NCBI GenBank assembly: GCA_037976565.1
Contig: CP137672.1
Coordinates: 18,934,335-18,998,334 of the forward strand
DNA length: 64,000 bases
Source: Mesocentrotus franciscanus
Lineage: Eukaryota > Echinodermata > Echinoidea > Camarodonta > Strongylocentrotidae
Direction: 5' to 3'
Made by a program: the position numbers and the translations under genes
Notes under the pieces: generated by a model
What the model was told of the DNA's origin: nothing
Databases searched by the model: none
Seen by the model: only the letters and a program-made list of their open reading frames with translations
Part shown: positions 47,857 to 58,066 of the stretch, one piece after another
Position numbering within the stretch: position 1 is the stretch's first letter
How the letters are laid out: each line of letters opens with the position of its first letter

Positions 47857-49921
47857 TAATATTGAAGAAGTTGATGATGATGATGATGATGTTGAAGAAT
47901 TTGATGATGATAAAGATGTTGATGGAATGGACTATAATGCAAGTATACAAAATTAGCTATAACAAATCTAGGTAGTTTCACTTCTTTTGACCAAAGTGGC
48001 AAAATGAGGTACAGAAAAATAAAGGGGACAAGAAGAATCAGAAAGTTGTGGAAATGTTGTGTAAATGTTAACGTGCATACAGTGATCAGTAAATTATATA
48101 AGAATTTGTAGGGCACCAAATCCAAGGCACCAAAATGCACAATGTGTACTACTGCACAAGCAGAAATCTCATAAAAGCACTTGCACAAAAGTACAACGTG
48201 AGAAGGAGAAAACATAAAATAATGGTAATTACTTGGCAGATCAAACAAATCCGTTATAACAGATTATAAAATTCGTTTATTTTGACAACCAACTATTTCA
48301 CTAATCATCTTCTTTTTTTTTCACCACCCCAGAGATGAATATGAAGATGAATTCCCAGATGATCTGATGGCTGATTTGTTGAATAGGAATGAAAGGACAA
48401 TGAACCAAGGCAATCATACAGGTTGGTAGTCTATTGAATGGACATGTTCCTAATAAGAATCAGGATGTTTTTTTGTTTCCATTTTGCAGACTAGTGCCTT
48501 GACTTACATAGAAATGGGATAAGGCAGAATTTCATTTGCAAATAATACTTAAGATTGATATCAATCACAAATCTACGCTTGAGAGATATGCTATTTCAAG
48601 TTTGCTATTGATTGGAGGACTTGGATCAATAACAACTCTTTATAAAGATGGGGTCACAGAGCTCTGTATGCCCCACCAATTTTAGGGATAATAATCACAT
48701 TGATGAATAAGAAATATTTTGAGATGTCCCATCTATTTTGCATATGGACCACCAACTTCAGGGATACCCCTCCCAACAAATTAAAATGCAATCCTGAACA
48801 TTGAGCATATGCAGAAAAAATTGTTATTCATAATAACCAATTCAGGATTGGTTCAAAGTGTTTAGATTTTTGAGACTTTGCATCTTTGTACAATAGAGAG
48901 AAATTTGTAATGAAAACCTCCCCAAAAAAAAAAAAAAATCCACATTTTGTAGATGTAGTAAGTCTTACTGTTAAGAATATTAGGTTTAAACCACTATTTA
49001 TTTTCATCTGTAAATTTGCTTGCCATCTTGAGCAAGATGTGATTGTCAGAAAGATCCTAGATCATCAGGCTGTACTGTCATTGCTTTGTAGTATGGCGCA
49101 ATGCATTATAGCCGACATTGATTCATATTCACACGTACAGCAGCAGGGCCCTCCACATCATCCAGGTTAGACCCAGCACCGACCACCTCCAACGACGACG
49201 ACACAGCATTCACAGCCAGCCCAGTCATCCCCTTCAACTCCGCCCTCAGCCACAGGTTCCAGAAGACGATCACCGATCAGGGTCGCCATGACCGACTCCA
49301 TCCACCAGAGCCTGCAGAGGAGGAACAAGAGGTGGAGGAGGGGCATGTCAGTCCTAACAGGACCCTGCTGGCTAACTTCATGGATGAAGACAGCACAGGG
49401 AGCCTGGGAGATGTCGGTGGGCCATCGCTGATCAGGGATGAAGGAGGAGGGGATGGGAATGATGGGAATATCGACGATGAGGATGATGATGACGACGATG
49501 ATGGATTCAATTTTATCCCAGCCACCCCACCCAGCAAGAAGGTATGATCACTGTTAATAATGTTTTGATAATAGTAAAAAAAAATGATAATAATTATTGG
49601 ATTTGTATAGTGCCTTTTCTAGAGGATACAAGTCCCCTTCAATAATCTGAATAAATTAAGAAGAATTGTAGAGGTATGTTCTCAGATGTTTTTTTAAGAC
49701 ATGTCGTATTGGCCTCTAGTGTTGTCACTCTTTCTCAGTATTGATTATTCTTTCTCCTTTCTTTTTTTTTCTTTTTTTGATGGCAGTTCAAGTCGATGTT
49801 CTTTGGTGCATCGCAGTCACAGCAGTCAGGGAGTGGCACTCAGAGGAGTAGACCCCCTCCTTCCCAGCCTCATAGGGGAGGGACAGTGACAGTATTGGCA
49901 GAGGATAGTGATGAAGACTGA
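31994..49921 (+). CDS. RAD9: RAD9, 9-1-1 checkpoint clamp subunit, 13 coding exons
   Basis: RAD9 forms the PCNA-like 9-1-1 ring with HUS1 and RAD1, loads at DNA damage and recruits TopBP1 to activate ATR. Exons: 31994-32027, 32854-32924, 33786-33938, 34495-34609, 35199-35298, 35875-35981, 37433-37539, 38086-38150, 38700-38876, 39653-39736, 48333-48421, 49147-49541, 49787-49921; GT/AG borders and phases agree, giving 543 aa. The clamp part is residues 1 to about 275, with MKCIIPGNNVKVFGRAI, RAVNSSRSAYSCFLFSP, SCLAVFKSLSNLEKNVDRC and FVLATLTE typical of RAD9. The tail is long, acidic and Asp-rich, ending with KKFKSMFFGAS and TVLAEDSDED. Longer than human RAD9A (391 aa), mostly in the tail. Position beside VPS29 suggests the pre-duplication or RAD9B-type gene. 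Intron 10 (8.6 kb) holds a retrotransposon. Confidence 0.95.
32488..32712 (+). mobile_element. tRNA-derived SINE in RAD9 intron 1
   Basis: A tRNA-like head has an A box (TAGCTCAGTTG at about 32496) and a B box (GGTTCGAAACC, 32553-32563). It is followed by an unrelated body (GTGCCCTTTGGTAAGGCATT, CTCGGAGAGGACC, GTCGGGTAAAATAACCACC). About 15 bp (GAAGTTGGTACTCAG) interrupt the head between CTCAGTT and GTAGAGC. The head does not fold as an intact tRNA and the body is typical of a SINE. Confidence 0.8.
36165..36348. mobile_element. MITE with GTACAGTCAAACCTGTC ends
   Basis: The left end GTACAGTCAAACCTGTC is matched exactly by the right end GACAGGTTTGACTGTAC. TAGTGGCCACC and GGCCTTTATAG pair further in. 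The interior repeats GGCCACCTCTCTAT-like blocks. It is non-coding and 184 bp long, in RAD9 intron 6. Confidence 0.85.
36362..37394. mobile_element. palindromic MITE split by a nested insertion
   Basis: Same family as 17766-18052: GTTTCACAAAG...TTAAGTTGGACTTAACTATG and GGCAGGCCGTTCATGCC on the left, GTCCAACTT...CTTTGTGAAACACTCCCC on the right. Without the insert at 36608-37347 and its duplicated TTAA it would be about 290 bp, like the other copy. Confidence 0.85.
36604..37351. mobile_element. piggyBac-like non-autonomous element with TTAA duplication
   Basis: The element body 36608-37347 (740 bp) begins CCCTAATAAGGCCGGG and ends CCCGGCCTTATTAGGG, perfect 16-bp inverted repeats, and is flanked by TTAA at 36604-36607 and 37348-37351. 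TTAA target duplication with ends beginning CCC is diagnostic of the piggyBac superfamily. A second inner motif, GGCCATCATGGCCCC, recurs near the right end as GGCCATAATGGCCCC. No transposase frame is present. Confidence 0.85.
39417..39551. mobile_element. palindromic MITE, well preserved copy
   Basis: The left arm GTGTTTCACGAAACCGTCGT and then TTCGCCGTCATCCCAT pairs with ATGGGATGTCGGCGAG and then GACGGTTTCGTGAAACGATG on the right. The outer ends are GGGCA and TGCCCC. It is non-coding, in RAD9 intron 9, and of the same family as 14400-14534. Confidence 0.8.
40468..40910 (+). repeat. two tandem units of about 220 bp in the retrotransposon 5' region
   Basis: Unit 1 starts GTACTAAATGTTC at 40468 and unit 2 GTACTACATGTAT at 40690. 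Both contain TACCATCTCTACGTAC, GTCAATCTTCTG-like, CTACTACTGTGTA, GTAGCCTACGTAA and GTGAAGTCTTGTA, and end near GATCACC. Position ahead of ORF1 recalls promoter monomers of some LINEs; that role is inference. Confidence 0.85.
41060..41083. repeat. (TA)n microsatellite
   Basis: About 12 TA repeats in the 5' region of the retrotransposon, just ahead of ORF1. Confidence 0.9.
41165..43950 (+). pseudogene. retrotransposon ORF1 with PHD finger, frameshifted
   Basis: The likely start is the ATG at 41165 (ACAATGG context). The reading continues through four frame segments: to 41377, 41406-41807, 41737-42978, a segment to 43165, and 43135-43950. The middle segment has a C4HC3 PHD-type finger (CTLC ... 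CSDCENWHHYSC ... CDAC), then a coiled-coil-like region around 42310-42600 (CTALEKTLKVAKSASKSLEN and following, Glu/Lys/Leu-rich). The last part is Pro/Ser/Lys-rich and basic. ORF1 proteins of this group bind RNA or chromatin in the retrotransposition complex. Broken frames mean no intact product. Confidence 0.75.
43902..47521 (+). pseudogene. retrotransposon ORF2: endonuclease and reverse transcriptase, frameshifted
   Basis: The ORF2 ATG at 43902 overlaps the end of ORF1 by 49 nt in another frame. The endonuclease (APE type) shows NTRGL, QEHWL, GGVALFI, IAGDFNA and SDHLMV. The reverse transcriptase follows with NYRGITLTPTLTK, FLDAEKAFDKVWH (motif A Asp), GVRQGGVLSPTLY and LADDVALIS (catalytic Asp pair). 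The C-terminus has CPLCNLEDDTVTHVVAAC, the CCHC motif common in this group. Frames change near 44600, and twice between about 46490 and 46560. The ORF is cleanly readable between shifts, so decay is recent or the shifts include sequence errors. Confidence 0.88.
47637..47935. repeat. GAT trinucleotide repeat with a spaced TAATATTGAAGAAG motif
   Basis: Runs of GAT are broken four times by TGTAATATTGAAGAAGYTGA, at about 47655, 47731, 47803 and 47855. It follows the retrotransposon 3' end directly and may be its expanded tail. The minus-strand frames of Ile, His or Ser runs are repeat shadows. Confidence 0.92.
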
Positions 49922-50240
49922 TGATTTGGGTTCTACTGTCAACCCTACCTCAGTGGAGGGTTTGTCATGTTATCCCCACCCTGGGGTAGGAGCTGTCACA
50001 GAACAAGCATAGGAGAGTGGTGAAGACTGACGATTTGGGAGCTACTGTTGGCACAACCCCACACCACTACTGTCAGCGTTATCCCCACATAGGGAACTAT
50101 CTGTAACAATACTATGGCAGACAGATGAAGACTAATTCAAGATTTGTTATCAGCCCCATCCCTAGGGCCTAGGGGAAGGTCCGTCATGTCATCCCCATGC
50201 TAGGGGAAGGTTCGTCATGGAATGCCACTCTAGGGGCGAT
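49902..50240 (+). repeat. degenerate 107-bp tandem repeat across the RAD9 stop codon
   Basis: GATGAAGACTGATGATTTGG containing the RAD9 stop recurs as GGTGAAGACTGACGATTTGG and as GATGAAGACTAATTCAAGAT. GAAGACT starts at 49913, 50022 and 50127. Blocks of the type GTCATGTTATCCCCACCCT lie between. Copies after the first are 3' UTR. Confidence 0.65.
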
Positions 50241-50511
50241 GTTGCAGTACTAGTAGCGGATCCTATGACATGATGATTTTCTGTTGTTTTAGAAATGTAG
50301 TTTTATCCTCGGGGAGTTTACTGTTCATATATTTGAAAGGACTTGTTTTTTCTTATAACGCACATCACTATAAACTGTCTCCACTTGAATTTTGTTGGCA
50401 GTATTTAAAAGGTCAATATGCAACATGTTATTCAAACTGCTTGAGGGACCATCAGGATTATTGTTGAAACTTTGAAGTCTGGTGAAATCATGCAGGATGA
50501 TAGATCCTAGG

Positions 50512-50623
50512 CAGTGGCGTAGGTCCCTACGTAATACCTATTGTTCAGGGGGGGATGATCTATTCATTCATACCCCCCCCCCCACTAAACAATAGGTATA
50601 ATAAGTAAGGATCTACGCCACTG
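50512..50623. mobile_element. MITE with CAGTGGCGTAG ends
   Basis: CAGTGGCGTAG on the left and CTACGCCACTG on the right are perfect inverted ends, and AATACCTATTGTT pairs with AACAATAGGTAT inside. The loop has a G run and a C run. CAGTG-type ends suggest hAT, but flanks ATCCTAGG and ATCCTGAC match only partly as an 8-bp duplication. Confidence 0.75.
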
Positions 50624-50640
50624 ATCCTGACCATTACAGT

Positions 50641-50646
50641 AATAAA
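50641..50646 (+). terminator. candidate RAD9 polyadenylation signal
   Basis: An AATAAA about 720 nt after the RAD9 stop and just after a small MITE. It is the first canonical signal I see downstream; use is inferred. Confidence 0.4.
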
Positions 50647-50867
50647 CCCTAAAAGGGAATAATACATCTATTAAAGATACTATGTCCCTTTTGCAGCCAA
50701 CATCAAATTCTGTAGAACTTTGCAGGAATTATGAATATGTCATGTATGTCCTATCTGTGAAATTTAAACGTTAGCAGTGTCCTAATATTCAAATTATGCA
50801 AGGAAACCTATTTACTAACTTGCTAGACGTCACTGTCAGACACTATTGTGTGACTGACTGGCTTTTT

Positions 50868-51490
50868 ATGCCTCCGCTACAAAGTAGCCGGAGGCATTAT
50901 GTTTTCTGGTTGTCCGTCCGTCCGTACGTACGTACGTACGTCCCGTTCTCGTGATCGCGTTATCTCAAGAACCGATTGATGGATTACCGCCAAACTTGGG
51001 TCATGTATGTATCTTGCAGAGCTAATGAACTGATTAGATTTTGGGGTCACGAGGTCAAAGGTCACAGGGCTCATTATGTATGCAAAATAGCTCGTGATCG
51101 CGTTATCTCAAGAACCGATTGATGGATTACCGCCAAACTTGGGTCATGTATGTATCTTGCAGAGCTAATGAACTGATTAGATTTTGGGGTCACGAGGTCA
51201 AAGGTCAAAGGTCACAGGGCTCATTATGTATGCAAAATAGCTTGTGATCGCGTTATCTCAAGAACCGATTGATGGATTACCGCCAAACTTGGGTCATGTA
51301 TGTATCTTGCAGAGCTAATGAACTGATTAGATTTTGGGGTCACGAGGTCAAAGGTCACAGGGCTCATTATGTATCCTAAAATAGCTCGTGATCGCGTTAT
51401 CATTAGAACCAACAGATGGATTACAATCAAACTTGAATTTTAAAAATTGCTTCCATTTTGGTTTGTAAAATTGCTCTATGGCGGAGGCAT
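50868..51490. mobile_element. ATGCCTCCGC-ended element with 143-bp internal tandem repeats
   Basis: ATGCCTCCGC at the left and GCGGAGGCAT at the right are inverted ends. The left end itself folds (GCCTCCGCTAC/GTAGCCGGAGGC). Inside, CTCGTGATCGCGTTATCTCA starts units at 50948, 51091, 51241 and a diverged one at 51385 (spacings 143, 150, 144). Unit 3 is longer because GTCAAAG is duplicated. There is no coding capacity. Confidence 0.85.
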
Positions 51491-51494
51491 CATT

Positions 51495-53440
51495 TTCGAC
51501 TGCGCGCAGTTGAAGTTCCATCTAGTTTTCTTCTTCTTTGGTAATAACATACATAAAATGAGCCGTAAAAGGTACATGAGCATTTGTCTACATCAATAAC
51601 CCACTTCTTGTAACGGCCAAAATTAAACTGATTGAATCTTTGCGCAGCACAAAACGTACAACCATTTGGTACAATGGTCTGAAAAGCAGACTATTACTTA
51701 CTGACTTGGTAGCATTTAGGTCAATTCGACAACTAATAGTCGTTATTTTCCCACTTAAAGACATTTTCAAGCCCCCTTTTTTTTAATGGAAGTTCTAAAT
51801 TAGTATTATCTTTCAAATGCAGTTGGAATTTAACCTTTTCATTTTTTGGGCCTGCAAATGGGACATAGTACCTTTAAAAAGTGATCTTTTACTCATTGGC
51901 ACAATACAATTTTTGTTTGGCTATGTTCTTATTTGACCCAAAGGTGTATATATCGTTCAGAGTATTTATGAATGATTTTGAAAACCTTAAACAACTGAAG
52001 TGATACATAACATGATCTGAGCAGTAGCGAAGCAATTTGATTGGCCTATTTGGGACTCTGCTTACAGAGACTGCTGGTGCGACAAGCTGTCAACAATTAT
52101 CTGTTTGATACCTGAACTGGCTATTGTTCCCGATTGCACAATATATACCCCCCCCAAAAAGAAGGAAAAAAAAAAATGTTAAGTTAATTTTTAAGATCCT
52201 GTATCAGATAAGTTGTTGCTTATAGTTTCTCTGAGAGACAAATATTGGAGTTTGATTCACTTTATTGTTATCAAGTGTCTTCATATCTTGTGATGAAATA
52301 GTGTGATATTTGAACATTAAAAATGTATTCTTTAAAGATATTAAAGATGGACCTTCGAGCGTTTATTTTACCGTAAAGGCACGTTCAGATTTGACGCGGT
52401 AACTGCCACGTTTTTGTTACGTGCGAATGAATGGCAACTGCGCGCAACAAAGGTCCTCCGCGTATTCACTGGGCTCTGTGTTATAGGATACAGAAATGGG
52501 AAGTGTATTACACTTTTAATTTATTTTAAAAAAACGCCATGGTTTTACCGCATCATATTTGAACGAGGCTTATTAAAGATGGGACTGACTTCACATAAAT
52601 ACATTAGTAAATGCTTTTCCTTCTTATTTCTGCACAGAAGCCAAGTGATTGAGTTCATAATTCATCAAATTTGAAGGAAAATGAGTCATAATATCAAAAG
52701 GTAATCACAGTGGAAGCAGATTAAGTGCAGGAAGCACATGAATTGGCCAAGATTTTTTTTTTTTTTTTTTGGGGGATGTCAAATTCTTAATTATCAAAGA
52801 TTACTACCGGTATGCAGGCTATATGCTGTTGTGGTCATGTAGCAAGGTTAGAGAACCACATGATATAGTTTCCTTTAGCCTTTTGCCCTCACAAGCAATC
52901 ACTTTTGAAATTGTGCCATTATGATAATTATGATATAGTAGTGTATGAATAATACAATTTATGTTGTATGTGACTTATTTCACAGATTCGCCCACATTCT
53001 CATTTTTTGAATGATGCAGTACCGTAGACAGGTTTTGAGTGGAAGGTATTTGAAACATGTTATACCCAACATCCATATACAGTGTATCGTGAAAAAGGGA
53101 AGTTCCGTCATGAAAAACAGAATAGTGATTTTGAGAATTGAATGCAAGGAACAAAATGGGGAAGTCCTTGGACATGTATGACATCACACATCACACATCA
53201 TGCCCAAACTGACAATAGGAGATTCCTCATTAACACTAGTGATCACAACTCTCAAAGATTAAAATATTTCTTTATTCTCTGTCCCATTTTCTCAAACTGA
53301 CACTAACGTATCACTGATTTTCGACCATTTCAAGTATAATGTAATTTCTCATCTTTTTTCCCCTTTTCACGACACAATTTACAAATACAGTTCAATGAAT
53401 AAAATAATAACCACAGAAATACAGTCATACTGTGAAAAAT
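51495..53440. other. intergenic DNA between RAD9 and the PPTC7-like gene
   Basis: AT-rich; it contains C, A and T homopolymers (52140-52175, 52755-52770) but no exon or RNA gene that I can support. RAD9 and PPTC7 converge here. Confidence 0.4.
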
Positions 53441-53705
53441 CTCTTTTATTGGCAATAAAACAATACATTCTTTCATAATCTGTCAACGTAATATACGCTG
53501 ACAAGATTTTTTTATAATCATAAAACACGTAGTCAGGAGAGGTCTCTTTTCATGCCCACTTTCAAAGCAAAAAACACACAAAACCGGTCAACATCTCTCC
53601 TTACAAGCATGTAAGTGTAGGTTTACTGTACACAACATAGAGGCCGTACGAAGTACAAATGACAAACGGTCCCTAACAGACATCGCAAATCATATTCTCT
53701 TTGAA

Positions 53706-53765
53706 CAACCAATCAGAAACAAGGTTTCAGCTGTGTCCTGTTGAAACATGGTTTCTGATTGGTTG
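53706..53765. repeat. 60-bp hairpin with CCAATCAGAAAC arms
   Basis: CAACCAATCAGAAACAAGGT plus TTCA pairs with TGAAACATGGTTTCTGATTG plus GTTG around an 11-nt loop; there are few mismatches. It contains CCAAT in one arm. It may be a very small MITE or an RNA hairpin in the 3' UTR. Confidence 0.75.
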
Positions 53766-56745
53766 GCAGAAAATTCAATATTAAACTGGAGCATTAATGT
53801 AAGCTTATAATCCATAAGTCAATATTAAAATAGTTAACATGGAATGGGTGTTAATTTCAACATACATTTATTCATAGCAGGAAATATGCTTGATAATTTC
53901 CTCATATAACCTATTTTAGGAAGGAACTCTCTATATCTTTGAACCTTGAATACATTTTTCTCCTGCAAACTGAGGTCTGTCTTGTCTAACGTTGCAATTG
54001 ATATTGATAGCAAGTCTGCATCAAATAACATTTATTCACAAGACGGGGCCCAGTTATATCCCAAGTTCATTTATAATTTAGAATAAAAAATGGGTATCAT
54101 ATTACAGACTATGGGTACATGTATTTATCTCTTTCTCCATCAATACCTTGTGGATCATACTACTTTTTTATTTATTTTCACCCAGCACCAAATAAATATT
54201 GCAATACATCATATTAAATACACAAAAGAATCAGCCATTCCTGACTTTATACAACTATCATATCGCATAGCATGACTGAATATGGTCAAAAAAATGTAGT
54301 AATGATTGTAAATTTTAATGTTGACAATGAAAAGTAAAGTCTAGGGTTGCTGTCTTATCCTTATTATGTAAAATTCATTCTTAATATATTATTAATTAAA
54401 ACAAAACAAAGAAAACCACATTTGAAATGTTTAAGCATTTCCATAGTCGATACAGACACATTTCTTTAATTTGTTGATTGTACAGTGTGTGTACAATGAA
54501 TATCATTTTACACACTTCACTGAATGTTGATGTTGTCTAGTTATTTCATTCTCTGGGTAAAATACGAAGCCTGCATTCCAACTCGAGCTGAAGAAATCTT
54601 ACAATCCAACACACAGCAAAAGAAACCACTATTTCAAATGCAAGACCATAATAACATACATGTAAGAGACATTATTTGATGACCAGAAAATAAAAAGAAC
54701 TTATTTCCCCTAACGTACAATAGAGCTATCTAGTAATAATTAGTCTTGACACGCGTATATTGAATAATATGGTGTGACTTTAACTCTTTTTCTTTTTTAT
54801 TGCCATGGATCGAATACCTAGCTTGCCTCATTGAATGGAGTATACTTTTACATCCATGTGTGACAAACGTTGACCGTGGCACTCCCCTATTTGTCATATT
54901 GGTCTAACAAAGCTGGTAGAGGGTTAAGTATGCAGTGAATAGATGTGATGTAGTAGAACGTTATTAGTTATTGTCGGACTAGTTTTATGATGCGCGGCAT
55001 TTAAGATGGGGCTGCCCCTGCAAAGTCTCTGTTCTACCAACTTTTCTAAAACTATCTGTGCTCCATGAAAATATTTAGACTTGATACCAAGATCCTCATT
55101 AACACAATGCACAAGATCAAGAATCCTCAATAAAAAAAAAACAACCGACCAAACTTTACTTCAATAATAAACTTCAAAAGAAGTCTGTGGGAAAGGCTAA
55201 CAAACTCTGAAAGAAACCATATACAGACATAATAGAAATCACACACAGATCCAAAATATACATATTGCAATATGATACACAATATGTTCACTTGAACACA
55301 ACACATCCCACAGAATCCAGTCTGAAATGTACAGTGCTGCTGATAAAAACGGGTGAAAGAGATGCATGGCAATGATGTTCTTTCAGTGTAAACACATAAA
55401 TAAAACGTACATGTTCTTTTACTAAAGGAGTATGAACATGGAATTTGGAGTACAAAGAGTTGTCCCACAGCTAATCAACACCAATGCTATATACTGTGCA
55501 AGAGAACGAGTAAAATGCTGTTTTACATGAATTATTTATCGAACACTAAATGGGTTATTTGGACCGGCAAAAAAAAATGTAAAAACTATATATCATATGC
55601 AACAATAAAAACATGCACACACTCAAAAAGTGATTGATGACATTAATGTATCCTGGTTAGACATTTCTGTAAAACATTTCTGTAATGTATCGGCGTGGCA
55701 GACTAAAAAGGATGTACATATATACCGCATTATCAATTTTAAAAAAGCAAAGAAGTATGTTTGCACATTTTCTATGACAGGAAAATAATATCAGATGAAA
55801 AATAAAGAAAAAAAGCCTAATGATAAGAGAAAAAAACAAACAAGAAACATCCAAAAACATCCATGCACAGAAATTCAATCATTAAACTATTGCTGTAGGT
55901 GATTAATATAATAAATACCATAAATTAGCATTAATTTGTTAATCTGAGATTTTAAAATTACCATCATTTATATATATAACATAACATAAAAACATGGCTA
56001 GCATGCCTTGTAAAATTTATACCACAAATATAATTTAGAAATAACAGGATTGCCAGGTTTAAAGAAATTCAATTAATTGATATCTTCCTTAATGGACATA
56101 TTGCCTGTTGAGAGCCAGAAGGGTGTTAACTTCTATTAAACGCCTTTTTGGCTCTATGGGTCTTATCGAGGGACCTTGCTTTGCTCAGAGCTTTACAAAG
56201 CCATGCTACTCTGGACGGCATTCACACTTTTTTTTTCACGGTATCTTTTCAGTCTCATCGGTGCCTTTGATTTTTAATAGGCAAACTACCTAGATATTGA
56301 GGCTCTCCGAATTCCTAGATTGGATTGGATTCTTAATAAATGACAATAATAATACAATGTACCAAGATATTTAAAAAGTCGGTTAAACTTGCTCAAATGG
56401 CCTTGCTTTGCTCATTGCTGTGTGAGGCTGTTCAGAAACGAGAAACATCGGAGCATGGCATGTCTTTGACCTCTCCACTGCACAGACAGAGATCATGGAA
56501 CCAAGTCATTACCTCAAACATGGCATCCCAGAGGACAGACTTGGCAACTATTGCATTGCTGACTCAAAGGAAACATCCCACAAAAGTCAACATCCGAGTT
56601 GTTGCTATGGCAACACGCCTCCTTATCCTCGATGGCGAAGAGGGATGAATGCTGGAATGGCGATGGATGAATGCTCTTTCCATGTGATAAAACATAACTG
56701 TCCTTGACGGCGAGTCAACAAAACCCCCTAAATAATTCATACAGT

Positions 56746-56943
56746 GGAACCTCATCATAAAAAAAAATTTACAACAAATTCTTGTTATAACAGGTAATTT
56801 TGAATTTTGATGAATCCATCTCTGTTGGTATTCCATTCTTTTAAGCCCTGGTATAAGATGGTTTAATGGTAACAATCAATTTTGCAGGTCCCATATCTTG
56901 ATATTTCATTGTTTCTTGAGCCCTGATATTAGGAGGTTTCCAC
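56746..56943. mobile_element. possible MITE with GTGGAACCTC ends
   Basis: ACAGTGGAACCTC at the left and GAGGTTTCCAC at the right are imperfect inverted ends. The interior is AT-rich and non-coding. Confidence 0.4.
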
Positions 56944-57364
56944 ATTAAAATATTTATTTCCTTGGTCTCAATGACCTGGCTACATGGTTCATGTAGACAT
57001 CCATCGCAAAAGGGACTTTTGCTAACCGATGCAAGGGGAAAAAAAAGAGAAAAAGATTCTTTCCTTCTGCAAAATTGTTTTGGTAACTTTAAACATCTTC
57101 AATACTGACTTATTTTCAGGATCCTTATTTATTATGCTTCCAACAGGCTGCATTTTCAGAAGATCCATTTGGTTTTCCTCTAAACCAACCAGGATAAACC
57201 TCTTAAAAGGACACAGCTGATCCTGGTTGGTGGTAGAAAGACACTACGGATCACTTGCAGGTCTATCGAATGACGTAATTGGGCGTGTTACATAGGAAAC
57301 CATCTCCAGCATGTAGGTGTAGAGCAAAGAGTGGGCGGGAATAATTCATTTACATGTAGAAGGA

Positions 57365-57870
57365 TTGCTACAAGAACGACAGTTACTTCTCTATCTCTGT
57401 TTAGTTTGTAAACAACCTCGGACTCTCAATCATGGGAGGGGTTGGGTGGGAGTGTACATTTCAATGCGAAAGCGACGGGAACGGCGGTTATTTCCTCTGT
57501 CAGTCCTTCGACACTCGACCACAGACAAGGATGGGCGGAAGAGTAGACTAGAACATAAAGACGGTAACTCTCTTTACATCATCATTGTTGCAAGCGCCCT
57601 CTGACCCTAGGCAATGGGCGGGGACGGGTGGGAGAGTTCAATTCAACGAAAAAGCTACATGAACGACGGTCACTTCCTGTACATCAGCTCTGTTGCAAGC
57701 ACCCTCTGACACTAGACCACGGGCGGGACGGGCAAAAAGGGGCACAAATGACGGTTGCTTCCCCCTTTTGTTGCTAGATCAGCCCTTTGACCCTATACCA
57801 TGGGTGGGGATTGCAGTACATTTTTATGCAAAAGCTACACGAACGACGGTCACTTCTTCTCTCTTTGCTC
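57365..57870. repeat. degenerate minisatellite, units of about 80-105 bp
   Basis: The marker GAACGACGGTCACTTC and variants recur near 57374, 57478, 57557, 57661, 57747 and 57841. Between them lie repeated GTTGCAAGCRCCCTCTGACM, CCATGGGCGGGGACGGG-like and CATTTCAATGCRAAAGC blocks. Confidence 0.75.
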
Positions 57871-58066
57871 CTTCATCTCCCCTTTGATCCACAACCATCT
57901 TGCTTCCTCTTTCTCCTCGTCTAGCTATCAAAGTCTCCATATATATATTCTATTCACATGATACATTGTTTCAGGACTGCATACTGAGGTATCCATATAT
58001 ACCTGGCAGTCTGTTTATAGAGTCTACTGGGGAACCGCCCCTCCCGGGGACGGAGGGTAGTGAGTA

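Larger units (their letters stand above)
53445..58066 (-). other. probable long 3' UTR of the PPTC7-like gene
   Basis: No other coding exon is seen between the stop at 58067 and a minus-strand AATAAA at 53450-53445, which would give a 3' UTR of about 4.6 kb. It contains a hairpin at 53706-53765 and a minisatellite at 57365-57870. The end is inferred from the signal alone. Confidence 0.4.

Noticed and set aside
47558..48248. Minus-strand ORFs of 130 and 210 codons with Ile, His and Ser runs
   Set aside because: They read the GAT trinucleotide repeat in three frames; no domain outside it.
49166..49196. Alternative RAD9 exon 12 acceptor at CATCCAG/GTTAG
   Set aside because: It would place an in-frame TAG at once; the acceptor at 49146 keeps a long open frame with matching phase.
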